A stretch of DNA of 64,000 nt from Lineus longissimus (taxonomy: Eukaryota; Nemertea; Pilidiophora; Heteronemertea; Lineidae), in contig NC_088317.1 of assembly GCF_910592395.1 (NCBI RefSeq), forward strand, positions 5,766,001 through 5,830,000, in the 5' to 3' direction. Numbering within the stretch: the stretch's first letter is position 1; the number at the start of each line of letters is the position of its first letter. The position numbers were made by a program, and so were the translations under genes. The notes beneath the pieces are model-generated. The model had not been told where the DNA came from and searched no databases. It was given only the letters and a program-made list of their open reading frames with translations. Below, piece after piece: positions 12,401 through 23,317 of this stretch.

Positions 12401-15400
12401 ATTGTCTTAAAAATGAGCAGCAAACACCATATTAAGAACATCACTCACTCGCACACTTCTGCACCTTGACATTTCTATGCCAATTGTGCCACAGTCCTGA
12501 GCTGTCCGTGTCAAGCCCTCTCTTACCACTCAAGTGCTCACAGCATCATGGGCTATCACATGTTCGGAAGAGCAGAGGGATTTGAAATGATGTGACTGCA
12601 GTCGAGACGTATAGATTCCTGTTCTGAGCTCCAAATCATATTACAGTAGAACCTCTCTATCAAGGACACCCTCGGGACTGACAAGTGCTGTCCTTAATAG
12701 AAAGGTGTCCTGATTAGAGAGGTCAAATTGAATGGAAGCAACCAATTTGGGACCAAACCTAGTGTCCTTAATTGAGAGGTTGTCCTTAATAGAGAGGTGT
12801 TCGCTACTTTTCATCACTGGCACCACCACCCATTACTCGATGAAAATCCCATGTCCCCATATCCCATGTGGAGAATGGAAGTGATGATATCTGACAGTTC
12901 ATTTGTTATTATTTTGCTTTGCTTGCAGGAGGATGCTCAGGAAGAGTTTGGTTGGAAGTTGGTCCACGGTGATGTTTTCCGTCCACCAAGGAAGGGCATG
13001 CTCCTCTCCATCTTCCTCGGATCTGGTGTTCAGATCTTCTTCATGTCCATGATCACACTCGGTAAGTAAACAACCGTTTGAGCTGAGCATCTGGTGGTGA
13101 TCGTCAGCAGGTGGTTTTTATCGTTACAGGACTCTACCATTAACGCAAATTTCCTCTGTAAATTTCAACGTGCAAAATATCTGTCTCGATGGATTCAAAC
13201 CATTTCTTCAGAAGTCATATTCATGAATTTGGTGAAGAAATTATAAATAAACTGTATGATTTCAACAAAAAATCCCAAAACATTTCTCTATTGAGCGGTC
13301 CAAATGTTCTTCAATCCGCCTTTCTTCTTTCCAGTGTTTGCCTGCCTCGGCTTCTTGTCTCCTGCTAACCGTGGTGCCCTGATGACCTGCTCACTGGTCC
13401 TCTACGTCTGCCTCGGCACCCCAGCCGGCTACATCTCGGCCAGGATGTACAAGATGTTCGGCGGCGAGAGGTGGAAGACCAACGTAATCATGACTGCTTT
13501 CTTCTGCCCTGGGTACGTATCAAATAACATTCTGTTGCAGTTGTGAACTAAGGAATTTTCAAATACTGAGCTGGGGGTGGTTTGGTTGTCTAATCAAGGC
13601 TGATGGGTAGACTGGAAATGCAGACCAAAACCTGAGGCACAGCCTCGATGTAGTTTTCCCCAATTAGGGTACACCCGCGATCCCCTTGCCCTTGCCAACG
13701 ACCTGTGCAAACTCTGTCTATGTACCCATTCCCCTCATGTTGATGTTCTCGATGTTTTTCTTCCAGTTTCGTGTTCAGTTTGTTCTTCATCATGAACCTG
13801 ATCCTCTGGGCCAAGGGTAGTAGCGCGGCCATCCCGTTCGGAACACTTGTCGCTCTTCTCGCACTGTGGTTCTGTGTCTCAACACCCCTTACCTTCGTTG
13901 GGGCTTACTTTGGATTTAAAAAGAGGGTAAGTTGGAGTTAGCAAACAAATATCGCGTCCTTAACTTGCACTCAATGATCACCTTAGTCTAGATTTCTGTC
14001 TGGGCCACTACAGTGTGTAAATGCTCCTGAGTAAGAAATCGAATTTCAAGCTATCTTTGGTCTATAAAATTGTATGCCAGACTTGCAGCCCTTTCCAGAT
14101 TGAAATTGCGGGGAGTTCGAGAACTTTAAGTCTTCTGTACTGACATTACTTCATTCCTTGTTACAGACTGTTGAGCACCCAGTCAGGACCAACCAGATTC
14201 CTCGCCAGATTCCCGACCAGTCATTTTACACGAAACCATTGCCAGGCATCTTCATGGGCGGTGTCCTGCCATTTGGATGCATATTTATACAGCTGTTTTT
14301 CATCTTAAATAGTATATGGTAAGTTACGCGAACTCTGCGATGATGTGCGTTTTATCTCACTTCGATTCCTGCAATTGTCCCGGGTGGGGTAAATGTCCAG
14401 GGGGTAGAAGTCTGGGGGGGGGGGGTAATTGTCTTAGGGGGTAAAAGTCGGGGGTAAATGTCCAGGGGGTAAAAGCCTGGGGGGTAATATGTCCGGGGAG
14501 TGGGGGTAATTCTAGGACGGGTTAAAAATCCGGGGGTTAATTAATGTCCTAGAACTGTCTGAAATAGGTGCCTGGTTTTGATGCAGAATGCTTTCAAATG
14601 CAGCGTTGTGTGGTGGTCATCTTAATTGGCATTATAAGCTGGATGCATGCATATCATGGATGTTTGAAGTTGTATTTCAAGTCGATATGACTCGGAGTAT
14701 GACTTATTCAAGATTTATGTGCATTTATCCGATTAATGACGCCATTTCTTTTTCAACAGATATAGTGGCTTAACAATACATGACTTGAAAACATTGATCA
14801 AATCGTTTATATCAAGGTTGTCCATTGCTGACTGCATTTAAGTCTGCGTCTAAGTCTGAAAATTGCTAAAGCTCACTATTTTATCTGGTTGGTGAAGATG
14901 AGAGCTGCCTCAGAGCTATCCTCAGAGGGAATGCTAGCAGTATAGAGTGTAGAGTATAGTGTAAATAAGAAAATAGCTGCAATGACTTGCTTATCATTTG
15001 TTGTGTTTCATTTCAGGTCTCACCAGATGTACTACATGTTTGGATTTCTCTTCTTAGTCTTTGTAATTCTAATTGTCACCTGCTCTGAAGCCACAATCCT
15101 CCTGTGTTATTTCCATCTCTGTGCTGAGGTAAGTGCATTTCTGATCATCTGCTGATGTGACTCGGACCCATGTAAGAAAGAGTAGACTTCGGCATACAAG
15201 TAGACTTGCTCCTGTTCTCCCATGCAGGCCTGAGGGGAAAGTGTATGCCAGATAAAATTGACCCTCCCGCTTATCTGGCATTTCTTATGAACATGTCTGA
15301 TCTGAGGTGGTCCGGACATCATGACATTGTGGAAAGATGATATAGAAATAAGAAGGCTTTATTGTCTCCAGCATACAAGTAGACTTGCTCCTGTTCTCCC

Positions 15401-16941
15401 ATGCAGGCCTGAGGGGAAAGTGTATGCCAGATAAAATTGACCCTCCCGCTTATCTGGCATTTCTTATGAACATGTCTGATCTGAGGTGGTTCGGACATCA
15501 TGACATTGTGGAAAGATGATATAGAAATAAGAAGGCTTTATTGTCTCCAGCATACAAGTAGACTTGCTCCTGCATTCCCATGCAGGCCCGAGGGGAAAGT
15601 GTATGCCAGATAAAATTGACCCTCCCGCTTATCTGGCATTTCTTATGAACATGTCTGATCTGTGGTGGTTCGGACATCATGACATTGTGGAAAGATGATA
15701 TAGAAATAAGAAGTCTTTATTGTCTCCAGCATACAAGTAGACTTGCTCCTGCATTCCCATGCAGGCCCGAGGGGAAAGTGTATGCGAGATAAAATTGACC
15801 CTACCACTTATCTGGCATTTCTAATAAGTATGTCTGATCTGAGGAGGGTTCAGACATCATCACATTGTAGAAAGATCATTTCGATAAAAGAGGATGTCTT
15901 CAGCATACAAGTAGACTTGCTCCTGCTTTCCCATGCAGGCCCGAGGGGAAAGTGTATGCTAGATAAAATTGACCCTACCGCTTATCAAGCATTTCTCATG
16001 AATTTTCTTGACCTGAGTTGGGTCAGACAGTATTAAAAACCACATATCATCTGCTGGCGTTGGCCAGAGTTTAAAAGTGAACAAAAACGACCGAACGTTT
16101 GATTAGAAAAAACTTTTTTTCATCAAATTTGTCGACAGATAATTCGTCGAAGTGATTGTTTTCCTTGTTTCTATGGTAACTGTTTCTAACGACAACGTCA
16201 TCTTTGTTTCAGGACTATCACTGGTGGTGGCGTTCGTTCCTGACGAGTGGCTTCACCGCGTTCTATCTCTTTATCTACTGCATCCATTACTTCGTGGCCA
16301 AGTTAGATATAGAGGGCGCTGCCAGCACCTTCCTCTATCTCGGTTACACCACGATCATGGTGTTCCTATTCTTCTTGCTGACAGGTGAGTTTTTGTCTCG
16401 TTCCCGGAAGGTCTTAAAAAGTCTGACCTGTTTGTTAAATTTTGTTGAAATTAAACTTGAATTTGAAAATTTCCAATCATGTAAATACGTACGGAGTAAT
16501 AATTTCAAGCGGAATTCAAAGTGTCGTTGTGTAGACTGATATACATGTACAAATGCGGCGATGTTTCTTTACCTGAGCCACTATAAAATACAATGAACAT
16601 GAATGGCTTGGACCTTTAAAGGCAGCGATGACTTATCTAGATAGCCTACTACATGTAATGCATAATACCATAATGCATAATGCTAATGTGCTATGAGAAC
16701 CAGCTACCTGTTGTCATGAAAGTGATCAGGGACTGAATGTCAGGCTACCTGTACTCCAGGCTCCTGGTAACTGGAGCCTTTAAGCCCTGTCACAGTCCGA
16801 AACCTGTGTAACAATGTGAGCAACTTGGAAACGTTTTGAAAATATTGGTCAGTTTGACTTTTCATCTTTTTAGGTTCCATTGGATTCTTTGCGTGTTTCT
16901 GGTTCGTCTCTAAGATCTACAGTGTGGTCAAGGTGGATTAG
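3474..16941 (+). CDS. TM9SF2: Transmembrane 9 superfamily member 2 (nonaspanin), complete, 14 coding exons
   Basis: This gene encodes an endosomal/Golgi nonaspanin. Family members have been linked to Golgi glycosylation-enzyme homeostasis and membrane-protein sorting. Coding exons are 3474-3596, 5389-5456, 8488-8581, 9491-9618, 10121-10399, 11049-11169, 11916-12104, 12929-13061, 13335-13512, 13767-13926, 14167-14318, 15017-15128, 16213-16384 and 16874-16941. All are GT-AG bounded and phase-consistent, giving 658 aa (human TM9SF2 is about 663). The order is a signal peptide (first ~20 aa), then [41 protein letters not shown] and [11 protein letters not shown] in the lumenal domain. Nine membrane segments follow from about residue 297 ([20 protein letters not shown] onward), including FIGAYFGF-like and HQMYYMFGF blocks. 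The protein ends KVD, matching the family's C-terminal KxD/E COPI/Golgi-retention motif. The first in-frame ATG after a stop is at 3474; the ATG at 3480 is an alternative start. Identification is very secure. Confidence 0.97.
4399..4589. mobile_element. MITE family B copy 1 (intron 1 of TM9SF2)
   Basis: The termini are GTGACCCGTTCCAGCAAAACC and its near-complement ending TTTTGCTAGAACAGGTCAC, about 190 bp apart. The interior includes TTGTTCATTTCACTATTGTC and TCAATTTCTTCTATTA. Related copies lie at 18548-18740 and, in opposite orientation, at 22381-22558. It is non-coding, so a non-autonomous transposon is the simplest reading. Confidence 0.75.
6025..6177. mobile_element. MITE family C copy (intron 2 of TM9SF2)
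   Basis: This is the first of about ten copies of a 150-185 bp element with ends ACAGTAGAACCTCTCTATTA and GAGAGGTTCCACTGT, which are inverted complements. The interior is built from short repeated words such as AAGGACA, GTGTCC and AGAGAGG, and contains GTCAAATTGAATGGAAACAA. It has no ORF. Copies occur in both orientations across the window. Confidence 0.85.
7278..7445. mobile_element. MITE family C copy (intron 2 of TM9SF2)
   Basis: It starts ACAGTAGAACCTCTTTATTA and ends GAGGGAGGTTCTACTGT, and keeps the core TCGAATTGAATGGATTGACC. It lies in the same orientation as the copy at 6025 and about 1.1 kb from it. Confidence 0.85.
8050..8200. repeat. Dispersed repeat family D copy (reverse orientation)
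   Basis: Read on the minus strand, this segment shares a run of words with 16420-16620 and 21955-22080: CGTGAAAAATTTG, GAAATTTTCCAATTACGTAA and a tail near GTACATGCAGACCCATC. GGACCTTTAAAAG lies at its outer edge, and 16604 has GGACCTTTAAAGG. Copies are diverged, so boundaries are approximate. Confidence 0.55.
8245..8368. repeat. 124-bp imperfect palindrome (hairpin element)
   Basis: The left arm begins TGGCTGATATTTATAAA and continues with TAGTAGTAAATGCTTTTAC. The right arm carries the complement AAAAGCATTTACTGG and ends TTTATAAATATCAGCCA. Both arms span about 40 bp with roughly 40 bp between them. It lies in the second intron of TM9SF2, about 120 bp before exon 3. This may be a small fold-back transposon. 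Confidence 0.8.
9920..10105. mobile_element. MITE family C copy abutting the TM9SF2 exon 5 acceptor
   Basis: It starts ACAGTAGAACATCACTATTA and ends AGGGAGGTTCAGCTGTA. The element ends only about 15 bp before exon 5 (10121). The intervening bases are the pyrimidine tract TTTGTTCTTCTTTAG. The branch point must therefore lie inside transposon sequence, or the tract is element-flanking DNA that was retained. Confidence 0.85.
12643..12808. mobile_element. MITE family C copy, 3' end decayed (intron 7 of TM9SF2)
   Basis: It starts ACAGTAGAACCTCTCTATCA and retains GTCAAATTGAATGGAAGCAA. The right terminus breaks off after AGAGAGGTGTTCGCTAC without the usual GGTTCTACTGT end. It sits about 120 bp upstream of exon 8. 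Confidence 0.8.
14378..14550 (+). repeat. G-rich degenerate tandem repeat (intron 11 of TM9SF2)
   Basis: Repeated units of about 20 bp follow the pattern GGGGGTAAATGTCC / GGGGGTAAAAGTC. A run of 12-13 Gs occurs near 14413. Many GGGG-or-longer tracts are closely spaced, which is compatible with G-quadruplex formation on the coding strand. Confidence 0.75.
15191..16031. repeat. 179-bp tandem array, about 4.7 copies (intron 12 of TM9SF2)
   Basis: The word GCATACAAGTAGACTTGCTC recurs at about 15192, 15371, 15550, 15729 and 15903, which is a 179-bp period (174 bp for the last interval). The middle copies are almost identical, while the last ones are diverged and shortened. The array starts about 60 bp after the exon 12 donor. 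The apparent near-identical 60-71 aa minus-strand ORFs here are by-products of the repeat. Confidence 0.95.
16420..16620. repeat. Dispersed repeat family D copy (intron 13 of TM9SF2)
   Basis: It contains GAATTTGAAAATTTCCAATC, GTAAATACGTACGGAG and GTGTAGACTGATATACATG, matching the copy at 21955-22080. GGACCTTTAAAGG ends it near 16622. Only words and order match well, so the edges are approximate. Confidence 0.55.
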
Positions 16942-17529
16942 AGAAAACGATGGATTATAAGAAGATACAACGGATTAAGATAGACTTTGTCTCGGATATG
17001 AGGCTGTGGATCATTTATGCATCAAGTTGGTGCAGAGTTTAGAAAAGGAGTTGCCCATGCCATCGCTGGGTTGGCAGACAATGTGTATAGGTCGTTCCAA
17101 TATCAGTCGAACAAACGTAAGGGGTTTGTGTGCAGCTGTAACTAGCTGCTGTCTCATTATAATTATCGACTTTGATGGGTATTTGGATGTAGGTGAACAG
17201 GAGAAAGAAATGGGGTGAATTAATGTTAGTGTTTACGAGACTATATAGCCTATTTATGCTGCTTCAAGGCTCATTTATTGCGAGAAAAGACCAGTGTATT
17301 TGGCCTTGATGATGTTAAAGCAAAAACACTTGCGTGAACTTTACCTCTCAGATCTTTCAAGTAAGTTTATCTGGGATGTCAAAACTACATGCACTTTGTC
17401 AACCATTCTCATTCTTTTCTCAGAGTTTCATTTATTTATTATGATGCAATTGGTTTCAACCTATCAAAACCAATAGTTATGTCTGACAAGAATTTGAGGT
17501 GGATTCTTAATTGGCCTTGTTTTTATATT

Positions 17530-17855
17530 TCTGCGGCAGTAGTTATAACATTGTCGGTACCAATGGTAGTACCAGTGGCAGTAGTTATAACATTGTCGGT
17601 ACAAATGGTGGTACCACAATTGTTAATACCAGTGGTGGTATCATTGTTAGTGCAATTGGTGGCACTAGTGGTAGAACCAGTGGTAGTACTAGTGCTAGTG
17701 GTAGAACCAGTGGGAATACCATTGTTAGTGCCAGTGGTGAGCGGTGAAACCAGTGGTAGTACCAGTGGTACTACTTGTGCTAGTGATAGAACCAGTGGTA
17801 GCACTATTGTTAGTACCAGTGGTGTTCCCAGTGGTAGAAGCACTGGCGGTGGCAT
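17530..17855. repeat. Trinucleotide-like GTA/GTG-CCA repeat in the TM9SF2 3' region
   Basis: The stretch is a degenerate array of words such as GGTAGTACCAGTGG, AATACCAGTGGTGG and GTTAGTACCAGTGG. Because GGTACC, ACTAGT and CCANTGG cores are locally self-complementary, it can form many small hairpins. It lies after the stop codon (16941) and before the AATAAA at 18011, so it is probably transcribed in the 3' UTR. Confidence 0.85.
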
Positions 17856-18010
17856 GAAACAGGACTACATGTATAAAAGGGATTAATATTTTTTTGGCAA
17901 CTTCTGTCCAGGTACTCAGTGTTTCAAGGGTGAAATGCTGACTATCTACCTGATGTCATTGTATTTATTCATTTTTTCATTGGACATTCCTGATTTGCGT
18001 CCCTTTTCAT

Positions 18011-18016
18011 AATAAA
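18011..18016 (+). terminator. TM9SF2: Candidate polyadenylation signal of TM9SF2
   Basis: AATAAA lies about 1.07 kb after the TM9SF2 stop codon and is followed by a TG-rich stretch, consistent with the cleavage region. It is the clearest signal downstream of the gene. The implied 3' UTR would include the GTA repeat. Confidence 0.55.
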
Positions 18017-18547
18017 AGGCTGGTAAAATGTAGAATATTTTATTAGTTTTTGCTCTCTTATAACTACTTAACCAAGATTTACTTGACTAACACTTTAACG
18101 GTTTGAATGTGGAAACTTGCTTCTTGAATTTTTGTTCCCCCAATACTGGTAGTATTTCAGCCAGACATCCGTAAAGGCTAGGCAGAAATAGGCACTGTCT
18201 GAAAAGGCGTGGTGCGGTGCCCTGCTTTAAATGGAAATGCATTTGCCGCTGATGGAAGAGGACAGGGTAACAAGAGAAAATGCCGACAGAGAATACCCTT
18301 TAGCTGAATCTCTACTCAAGTCCAGAACTAACTTGAAGTGGAAGCATAGCTTGAATGAACATACTAAATTCAAGAAAAAATGGCACTACACGCAAACAAG
18401 CCCGAAATGGCTGGGAAAATTTGTATTTCGCGTCAAATGGATCATTCTAAGTCATGCTTTGCGCAATTCGGGCAAAGTAAGTATCTTGAGACATTTTTGA
18501 CTTCGAACTTTCAGATGAAATAGGCCTAGATCATTTCTGTAAAATAT

Positions 18548-18740
18548 ATGACCTGCCATGACGGAACAAGTCGCATGTCGCTCCGAGCTTGACAGGTTGA
18601 GACGGACTGGTTGTTCATTTCACTGTTGTCTGCCTTTTGTGACACCTGAGTACGTCAATTTCTTCTATTACGTCCTGTTGTCATTTTAGGCTCATCTTCT
18701 GTGCGACATATGACTCATTTTGACTTGGTGGGTCTCATAT
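18548..18740. mobile_element. MITE family B copy 2
   Basis: It shares the order GAGCTTGACAGGTTGAGACG, GTTCATTTCACTGTTGTCTG, CAATTTCTTCTATTA and GCGACATATGACT with the copy at 4399-4589. Its termini are degraded. A fragment of the same left end (ATGACCTGCCATGACGG) recurs at about 19093 inside the neighbouring minisatellite. Confidence 0.65.
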
Positions 18741-18989
18741 TTCATATTCTGTGTGAAATCATCAAAAATTCGGTTGTCATTTTTGTGTGAAACGGAGTAT
18801 AGTGTGCTATAGTATCAAGAAAATTGAAACGTTTTAAATGATGTTTGTCTGTGACCTTTGAACACTTCATGATGCGTGGATAGATGCAGTGTATAGACAC
18901 AGTATATGTTGTATGTATTATGCTCTATCAACCCCTTCATAATATTATCTAAACCAAGCTTATTGCATGGAACACATGCTTATGAAAAC

Positions 18990-19480
18990 ACGTTGTATGG
19001 AAAATGGTTTTCGTACCCTATTAAAGTGGAAAAATGGTTTTCATATCCTGTTGGAGTGGAAAATGGTTTTCGTACCCTGTTGGACTTGAGATATATGACC
19101 TGCCATGACGGTACACTTTTTTCATTCGTACTCCTGTTGGAGTGGCAAATGGTTGTCGTACCCTCTTTGAGTGGAAATATGGCCTTCGTTCCCTATTTGA
19201 GTGGAAAAAAAATGGCCTTCGTACCCTATTTGAGTGGAAAAATGGCATTCGTACCCTACTAGAGTGGGAAAAAAAGGCCTTCGTACCCTATTAGAGTGGG
19301 AAAAAAGGGTTTCTTACCCTATTAGAGTGGAAAAATGGTTTCTGTGCAGTATTAGAGTAAAAAAGGTTTTCGTACCCTGTTAGAGTCGAGAAAAAAGGTT
19401 TTCTTACCCTATTACGAGTCCAAAATGGTTTTTCGTACCCTATTGGAGTGGAAAATGGTTTTCGTACCCTACGAGAGTGT
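18990..19480. repeat. Degenerate minisatellite, unit about 30-40 bp
   Basis: Units follow the pattern GGAAAATGGTTTTCGTACCC then TATTAGAGT or TGTTGGAGT. About 13-14 units vary in length and drift through variants such as GGCCTTCGTACCC. The 60-118 aa ORFs on both strands merely translate the repeat. Confidence 0.9.
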
Positions 19481-21954
19481 AGAGGTATTTTGTCTGTTGT
19501 GAATTTTCTTTGCCAACCCATTCGATGTGACGAACGCAGTTTTTCATGAGCCGAAATATGTGTGCTGTAGAAATAGTTCTTGTCGGTATTTGTGTTCCTG
19601 CACAAATTTCATTTTGATTTATTAATAAAGATTAATCTTTATTAATTCTTGCTACACTGTACATTGTATCTATGTCTTGATCAGTGATTATTTATGGTTG
19701 GTCCTGAGAAATCTTACGACAGGGCCATGTTTGTATCATTACCAATGATATGATTGGAAAGTAATATATGGATGAGGTGAATGGCATGGTGTTTTGTTGT
19801 TGATAGATTTGTAAATGATCTTTAAAAGATTAGAAATTAAATATGTGGCGTGTGGCTAAGATAGTAGGAAGAAGTTTGCAAATTCTGTTGACTTTGAAGC
19901 ACATGTATTCACAGCAGCGATGGTCAGGGGCATAACGCTGACCTGTGACCTTTAATCCTTTGCCTACTGAGCCACTTCCCACCTGGGACTCGAGAGCACT
20001 TTTTCCATAATTGTATTTACCTGTCAGAAACGCTGTGAGTACTAGCCATTGTGTAGTTCTAATGGCCGCCGAATGTTGAGACAATACCACCAATGACTAT
20101 TCATAGGTTGGAGGGTCCAGGCCTATCAATTAGACGCGAGTATGTTTTTAACTCTCAAGTACATATTTGGAGAGGTATTGAACAAATATTTGCTGTGGCA
20201 AGTCTACAGATATAAAGAAATTGTTTGATGAAAAAATTAATTTCGAATTTTGCTAATTTGGTAATAGAGGGTGTGTTTTGAGATTTTTCTGCCAGTTGGC
20301 TGAAAAGAGTGGAATATATCAATGTCTGTCTAATTTGTCGATTATCAAAAAATTTCCGTGGTCAACTACCAGTTTACTTTTCACCATTTACTTGCCCGAC
20401 TGTCCGGAATATTATATCAAAATTTCAGATTCACAACCCCACGCAGTATTTGATGCGTCGCCGTCAAACATTGACAATTGAACTGCTAAAAGGCTTAAAA
20501 AATCAATGGTGGTCTTGCCTCTATTTGTACTGGCAGCATGAACCATTAGAGTAGTTACGAAAGTTGTTAGCAGATGGCAGTACTATGCATTCATTTAAAA
20601 CGTAACCTTTTTTGAGGCGTACCCAGTATGCGTGACGTGTCCTGGGATAGCAAATTACTGCGTACGGGGTACGCATTACGTAGGCAAAGGGTTAAGTGTA
20701 CAGCGATGACGTTTCAAGTGACTAATAGCCGATTAACTTCAGATGGAAATAGATTGCATATACATGTAAATGCATACTGTACTTTTCTTCAAGGTCTTGA
20801 CGCGCGTTGTCTGGAAGCTGAGCAATGTCAATACATTGAGGGTCAAGATGCTGGTAATGGGACTTTCCAGTGACTGCGACGGTTGAAAATAGACAACAAC
20901 TTCACTATGAATTACTGTGTGCTCTGTTTAAGCCAGGTGAGAGGCACGCCTGTTACAGTAAAAGATTGGCTTAATGTATAGGTGTCCCTCGGTGCTGGCT
21001 CAAACTTAACACACAGCAATTTGCCTTCCTTCAGGTGCGAGTGTAGAAGTCAACATAGAATTTTTTTTACTGCTAAATATCGACGGCTTAATGTTTGGGA
21101 TTGAGACTTACAGATTGATTGTGAAATTCTTTCATACACTGCTAATGAAAAAGGGAAACTGGTGTGCGAGTTTTTCTAAATAGTCCTGTTTGTTATTGAA
21201 TTATTTTGACAATAGTGTATTAATAGTAGTTGTACTTAGATTCGTTTTGAGAACCAGTTCAATTTGCCTAATCTGGTTACAAAAATGAAGGAAAGAAACA
21301 ACTGGCTTTCTCAGAAATCTCCACAGATGTCATGATATATTAGTTTTCCCCAATGTTTGATTTTTTTTTTGGCTTGGCAACAAATGTGCTTGATTATCAC
21401 TATGCTTTTGAAAATCGTTGTATTGTTTTAAAAACCAATTTAAAAACTCATTTTCATATCACTTGTAAATTTCACTCTTTTCAGGTCATTTGAATGTCAT
21501 GTGTGGAATATTTTTTCTTGTTGTCACATAATTTCATCACAATGTACACAGATCATAATGGTTGGGTTTAAATGAATTATCTAATTGCCCAATTGAATGA
21601 CTTATCTATTTGCCCTTGGTTTTTGGGACATTGCAATTACAAGCTGCGTCGTAGGGCAGAATCGGTTTTAAAATAGACTGACCTACCGGTACATCTGTCT
21701 TCAAAAGTTTACCACCCTTTATTTGGGTTAATGGGTGTGGTGATTTAAAAGTCCTACTAGGCTTTGGATGCACATGGGTTAGGAGTAGGGAATAATATAT
21801 TCTATCGGGGTAAATTTGGATGAACTTTGTCAATGTAATTCTGAATGCTTTCCTCTCCGACATCCGTCAACTTTCTACAGAAAATTTTTCCTCCGTTAGC
21901 AGTAGTGACAATTGGCCTGTCATATCCTAGTCACCGACTTGTGCTTGCAATCTT

Positions 21955-22080
21955 AAACGCCAGTGGCGTTCGTGAAATATTTGAAATTTGTGAATGAATT
22001 TGAAAATGTTCAAATTGTGTAAATATTCACTGAATATAAATTTCAACAGCGCCATTATGTAGACAGATATACAAATGGAT
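21955..22080. repeat. Dispersed repeat family D copy
   Basis: It contains GGCGTTCGTGAAATATTTG, GAATTTGAAAATGTTC, CAGCGCCATTATGTAGACAG and ATATACAAATGG. These words appear in the same order in 16420-16620 and, inverted, in 8050-8200. It is non-coding. Confidence 0.55.
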
Positions 22081-22380
22081 ACTAAAATTCAGCAAATTAG
22101 TCCGGATAATAACTGCCCTACGGCATTATGTAAAACTGGATTTTTATTTTCCGGGGCCTGTGATTACGAACAGCGTATCCTTTAATGTCCTTGTACCTTA
22201 TGTTGGATTGTTTATTCCATTCACTCGCAATGCCCTCCTGGTTCACTATGCTTGTAATATTGTACCTTTTAACCACATTACGTGATTCGGAGTAACCATG
22301 ATGTATAACACTAACTCTAACACTAAACTCTAACACTTTTGGATAATTTCCATCATTAGGGACATATCACTGATATCAAC

Positions 22381-22558
22381 TGTGACCCGTTCTAGCAAAA
22401 CCAGTCGTAAGATTAGCCTAGATGACACCAGGAGATAATAGAAGAAATTGATGTCGTCAGATTTCACAAAAGGCAGACAATAGTGAAATGAACAACAGTC
22501 CATCTCAGCCTGCCGAGCTCAGAGCGACACGCGCCTGGTTTTGCTGGAACGGGTCACA
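22381..22558. mobile_element. MITE family B copy 3 (inverted relative to copy 1)
   Basis: It starts TGTGACCCGTTCTAGCAAAA and ends TTTTGCTGGAACGGGTCACA, a near-perfect terminal inverted repeat of about 20 bp. The interior is the reverse complement of copy 1 (ATAATAGAAGAAATTGATG; GACAATAGTGAAATGAACAA). It is the best-preserved member for defining the family ends. Confidence 0.85.
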
Positions 22559-23317
22559 ATTGGAGACTTTCAGCCACTGTGGATTTGTCGCAACTGTAAA
22601 ATTCTATTGAAAATTGTTGCGCTACCAATCCCATGTCGGTTATTTTAAAAAGCAGTGTTGTACTGACTGCTTGCACAGTGCCGCCACCTTTTGCTGTGAG
22701 ACTTCTCATTCTTTCAGTGATGAAACCAAAGTAATGCCGAGATGTGACATATCTGATATTTGGAGTTTTCCGTTTTTTTGCTGTTGAAAAAAGTTTAATT
22801 TGACAACAGAAATGGAAAGATCATTGACTTGGCTCTTGGCATAGTTATGCAAGTGATAGCTGTTCCAACGACAACATTTTCACGTGGAAAGTTATTTCAA
22901 TTTTTTTGCTCTGAGCACGATCACTGGGAATAGAATTCAGAATTACAGCTATTTATTGAACTTTTGAATTTAGTAATGGTTCCTATAATCACTAACCTTC
23001 ATTTGATTTATAAAGCATCAATTGCAAATTGTACGATCTATACTCAATTCTTGGGTCAAGGTCATCACATCTATGCGGTATTGTATCTCATTAGGTGTAT
23101 CCTGCCGTCGTCCGGCAAGGTATCGTTCTATTGTAAATACAGCTCACTATTCTTAATAACTGAGGCAGGTTGTTGTTTATCATTTTATCCTTTGACTGAA
23201 TGGGGTAACACCTCGTGTGACCACTGGCGGAAGAAAGCTGTGGTGCCCTTGGGAACCCTCATTGCTTCTTGGTCCTTAATCGCGGCCCTGTGAGACATTG
23301 AAATTGGCAGTCGTGTG

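Larger units (their letters stand above)
19490..23310. other. Intergenic region, no gene recognised
   Basis: AT-rich sequence with short ORFs of up to 109 aa and none with recognisable motifs or splice-linked exons. It holds one copy of repeat family D (21955-22080) and one of MITE family B (22381-22558). A possible tRNA-like A-box (TGGCTCAGTAGG, minus strand, near 19965) is present without a clear B-box, so no SINE is called there. Confidence 0.5.

Noticed and set aside
15069-15680. Four near-identical 60-71 aa minus-strand ORFs ([16 protein letters not shown]-type)
   Set aside because: They lie within the 179-bp intronic tandem array of TM9SF2, antisense to the gene. Their similarity is due to the repeat itself.
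17389-17886. 165-aa plus-strand ORF rich in Val/Leu and overlapping Ser/Gly/Thr-rich ORFs on both strands
   Set aside because: They translate the GTA/CCA repeat in the TM9SF2 3' region. All frames of this repeat are open and low in complexity.
19950-20000. Possible tRNA gene or SINE head on the minus strand (TGGCTCAGTAGG)
   Set aside because: No B-box at the right distance and no cloverleaf pairing could be drawn.
22964-23293. 109-aa plus-strand ORF
   Set aside because: There is no recognisable motif and no splice context. It ends just before the minisatellite.
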